This document shows positions 61,280 to 64,000 of a stretch of 64,000 bases of DNA, piece by piece; position 1 is the first letter of the stretch; each line of letters starts with the position of its first letter. The translations under genes and the position numbers were made by a program. A model generated the notes under the pieces. It was not told the DNA's origin and made no database searches. It worked only from the letters and a program-made list of their open reading frames with translations. The stretch is taken from the NCBI GenBank assembly GCA_948470475.1, contig OX419339.1, forward strand, positions 5,187,611 to 5,251,610. The letters run 5' to 3'. This DNA comes from Galaxea fascicularis. Its lineage: Eukaryota; Cnidaria; Anthozoa; Scleractinia; Euphylliidae.

Positions 61280-62168
61280 CCCGGCATAGTAAATCGAACC
61301 CAATCGAACTAAATTTCAATCGAACTCAATCGGTGGATTGAGTTCGATTGAGTTCGGCAATCGAACGAAATCGAACTCACCGAAAAGAAAAAAAATCAAT
61401 CGAACCCAATCGAACGTTCGATTTTCGAACTCGTGATTTATGTAAAACAGACGTTGAAAATCCATTACCAGATCTTAGGGCCTGATTACATGAGCCGGGC
61501 TGGCCCGGTTAACCGGGCTGGTTTGAGTTTGCCGGGATCTCGGCATGTTTGTTAAACGCAACAAAAATCAACTTCGCGATTACATGACAACCGGGCCAGC
61601 CCACACCGAATCAGCCCGGCTCATGTAATCAGGCCCTTAGAAGCTCGAGTTACTTCAGCCCTGAGTGTAGCGCAAGTGTTTTTCGTAAACGAAGAAATTC
61701 CGCAGAAATGGCTTCAGACGAGTTGTGGATCGTAAGCTACAAATGTATAGTCAAAGGCTACCAGGAATGCCGCTTTGACGTTTTTTAGCTTTGTTTTGTT
61801 CTGTTCTGTTGCCGTGGACAGTTTATAAATGGGGTTTTGTTATTGAGTAAATAGTAAAAAAAGCGCAACAAAAACTAGCTTTGACAGGCTTGCTTTGGGC
61901 TTGCTTTGTATAGGTTCACCAGAGCCAATCGAACGAAATCCATTTAATTGTGTTCGATTGAGTTCGGTTTCCGAACTCAATCGAACACAATCAGATGGAT
62001 TGAGTTCGATTGAGTTCGATTTGTTCGATTGAATTCGATTTGTTGGGAAATCGAACTCACTGAAAGTGTGGTGTTCGATTTCGTTCGATTGCCGAACTCA
62101 ATCGAACTCAATCCACGGATTGAGTTCGATTGAGTTCGATTTTCGAACGTTCGATTTACTATGCCGGG
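61280..62168. mobile_element. Nested 889-bp hAT-like element with TCGAACTCAATCGAAC arrays
   Basis: The ends CCCGGCATAGTAAATCGAA and complement are flanked by the 8-bp duplication AGAATATT (61272-61279, 62169-62176). Both ends are packed with TCGAACTCAATCGAAC-type units in both orientations. An 8-bp duplication fits hAT; no coding remains. Confidence 0.7.
61478..61636. mobile_element. Harbinger-like MITE nested in the hAT-like element
   Basis: The ends GGGCCTGATTACATGAGCC and complement are flanked by TTA on both sides. Same family as 43965-44391. Confidence 0.75.
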
Positions 62169-63184
62169 AGAATATTATGCTTAAATATAAGCTTTTTGCT
62201 TACAAAACGACGTGAGATCTCCAGTTTAGTGAGTGAGCGGGTGCAGATACGATAAATGTTTTTCCTTCGAGTAGTCAACAGGACCTCGATCTGTAAGTAA
62301 ATTCTCGCGAAAAGACCTTGTGCCATTTCACAATTTAGTAGAAATGTCGACTGCGTGCGACTGTTGATCTGAAGCTTGACAAACACGTGATTTTTGATTT
62401 GTCACACCTCGGTAACGTACGTTACAAGGTAACGTATGTTACATTTTCTGGGTTTCACCCTCTATCTGCTAAACAAAGAACTTGTGGTTTACATTGGCGC
62501 TTATTACTTTGAGTTCCTTAGGGTCAATCTACACGGTAAACGTGTTTAGTGCAGTCTCGGAAAAACAGATTTAGAGAAATGTGGTAACGTATGTTACCAG
62601 TCACAAAAGCGACGTAAAGATGCTCCGGAGAAAAGACATTGTTTTGACTCAAGTATTAAAAGTAGTGCTTTACCAGCTATGTTTCTAGAAAGTATACTGA
62701 AATTGAAGCAAGGAGACCTTGATTTAAATAATCATAAAACAATTCCAGAGTTATATCATCAAGTCAAAGTTACAAAGTAACGTAAGTTACAAAATCGTGA
62801 GACAGGACAATTTTCTCTTCGTTGATAAGACAAGAGGCCCTTTTCTTCCTTCTTAATTATTTTTGACAACATATTTGTACCGGGTATTGACATGAATATC
62901 TTATGGGTCACATATAGCTGCACAATTTAAGATATTTCACTTCATTTTAACAAGAGTTGGCTTGGGACAGCACATTTTACACTTACTAGACACTTTTGCT
63001 AATCTCTAAAACCGAATCATTGGCTTTCTACTTTCACATAAAGGTATTTTCTTATTCCAAAGAAACCAAACTTTTAAATTAGAAGTGTCAGTTAATTGCC
63101 AGCATCATAACCACAAAGTATTACTTAAGCAAAGATATGAGACAGGTGCCCACGGGAATTGGGCACTTAAGCTGAGAATGGGTG

Positions 63185-63213
63185 TTCAACGGGGTGTGAA
63201 CCCTGACAACAAT
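63185..63213 (-). mobile_element. Continuation of the interrupted second SINE (box B part)
   Basis: TTCAACGGGGTGTGAACCC matches the first SINE's TTCGACGGGATTTGAACCC. Similarity fades after about 25 bases. Confidence 0.65.
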
Positions 63214-64000
63214 TCTTATCAGTGGTTCGGCTTCGATGAACAAGAAGACGAGTGTCTGTCGGAATTTCGTTTCCATAAACAAGATATGCCATTCCTTGCT
63301 GAGGTACATCAATTTATTAATTTTTAAGTCAGAATTCATGAAGAGAAAGATCAGAATAAAATCAAATAAAGGCCCAGTTTGACGTTGTTGTTGCTTTGGA
63401 ACTCGGCCCAAACAGCGAACACACTATAAAGTACTGAATTTCCTTTTCAAATTATTCCAATGAAGTGACAACTGCGTCCTTTATCTGTGTATTTAATAAA
63501 ACTTTAGTTGTGAAAATAAAGATCAGACGTCCTTTACCTTTAGAAACGGATGAAGGCGACAGGGAATTTCATACAAAGCAGCCCGATCAGTTCGTTTCAG
63601 CCTTGATTTATATATTTCGCTCAACAGCAGGCAAAATAGAGCTTTATCCCTAAATGTCTGCGAACAAGAATACCTGTAAGCTACAATGTATCTTTAAACT
63701 CAAATATCAAATACAAAGATTTTCGAAAAAAGGCCTAGGAAAATGGGACTTTCACAAGGTTGCGACGTGACGACAACGCCAAGGTAGACATGCGCATTAG
63801 ATCAATTGGATTTTCCCAGAGGCCTCTCCCGTCAACACAAGCGCAGACTAAGGTAAGCTTCTTTTATTTAAATCCTTTACTACAAGTTAAATTTAGAGCG
63901 ATTTTCGAACCATTTTCATACGTTCACTTAAGGGGGCATTCTGGTCAAAAACTAGGGTAGCTTGAATCAAAATATTAAAAACTCATAAAAAAATAACCAG
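63214..64000. other. Right end of window, no gene identified
   Basis: A donor-like AAG-GTAAGC at about 63850 follows an open stretch starting near 63760, so an upstream exon of a gene beyond the window is possible, but there is no recognisable protein. Confidence 0.25.

Larger units (their letters stand above)
59848..63184. mobile_element. 3.3-kb TIR element, CACTA/Chapaev-like by ends, inserted in a SINE
   Basis: The ends CACCCATTCTCAGCT(T)AAGTGCCC are inverted over about 27 bases and flanked by TTCA (59844-59847, 63185-63188). A CAC start and a 4-bp duplication fit Chapaev-type CACTA elements; this is inference, since no transposase frame is seen. It carries eight GTAACGTA-N-GTTAC palindromes and one nested element. 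Confidence 0.65.

Noticed and set aside
61094..61312. 72-residue plus-strand frame in the 3.3-kb element
   Set aside because: It crosses the boundary of the nested element and shows no transposase motif.

Overview
The window looks like nuclear DNA of an animal. All recognisable coding is split into short exons with GT-AG introns, and the space between is filled with MITEs, LINE remnants, tRNA-derived SINEs and simple repeats. The mix of death-domain genes and repeat types suggests an anthozoan cnidarian, most likely a stony coral. That assignment is inference and was not tested by search.

The main content is a head-to-tail array of four related plus-strand genes (about 444-6339, 13990-24246, 32145-41371 and 47204-56053). 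I joined each by hand from splice sites, reading phase and paralogue comparison. Each encodes a 401-429 residue protein. A short first coding exon carries the ATG, then come a death domain, several tiny exons encoding coiled coil, one large exon (155-164 residues) encoding a helical region I do not recognise, and three small exons for a polar, basic tail. The tail carries an R-x-TDPG-x-R motif and all four proteins end in RRDS. After the death-domain region every intron is phase 0. Most coiled-coil exons are 14 or 21 codons, that is two or three heptads. In gene 2 a 14-codon exon with its intron has been copied in tandem four times, and two copies have decayed.

Genes 3 and 4 lie on a recent duplication of about 11-12 kb (about 31459-43778 and 46501-57317). 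A 200-N assembly gap sits at the left edge of the second copy, so a false duplication from uncollapsed haplotypes must be excluded. Between genes 3 and 4 the death domain is protein-identical, while the last three exons differ by 11 amino-acid-changing and one silent change.

Between and inside the genes are many DNA-transposon relics with readable ends: a MULE-like foldback element (7597-8474), a 1.95 kb TIR element with a nested palindromic MITE (27347-29296), a TTAA-flanked MITE present in only one duplicon (40605-40976), a Harbinger-like remnant (57611-58461), and a 3.3 kb element (59848-63184) that inserted into a SINE and itself carries a nested 8-bp-TSD element (61280-62168), which in turn holds a third insertion. 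Three tRNA-like sequences lie at 57.3-59.7 kb. No bacterial genes, CRISPR arrays, rRNA or recognisable viral genes were seen.
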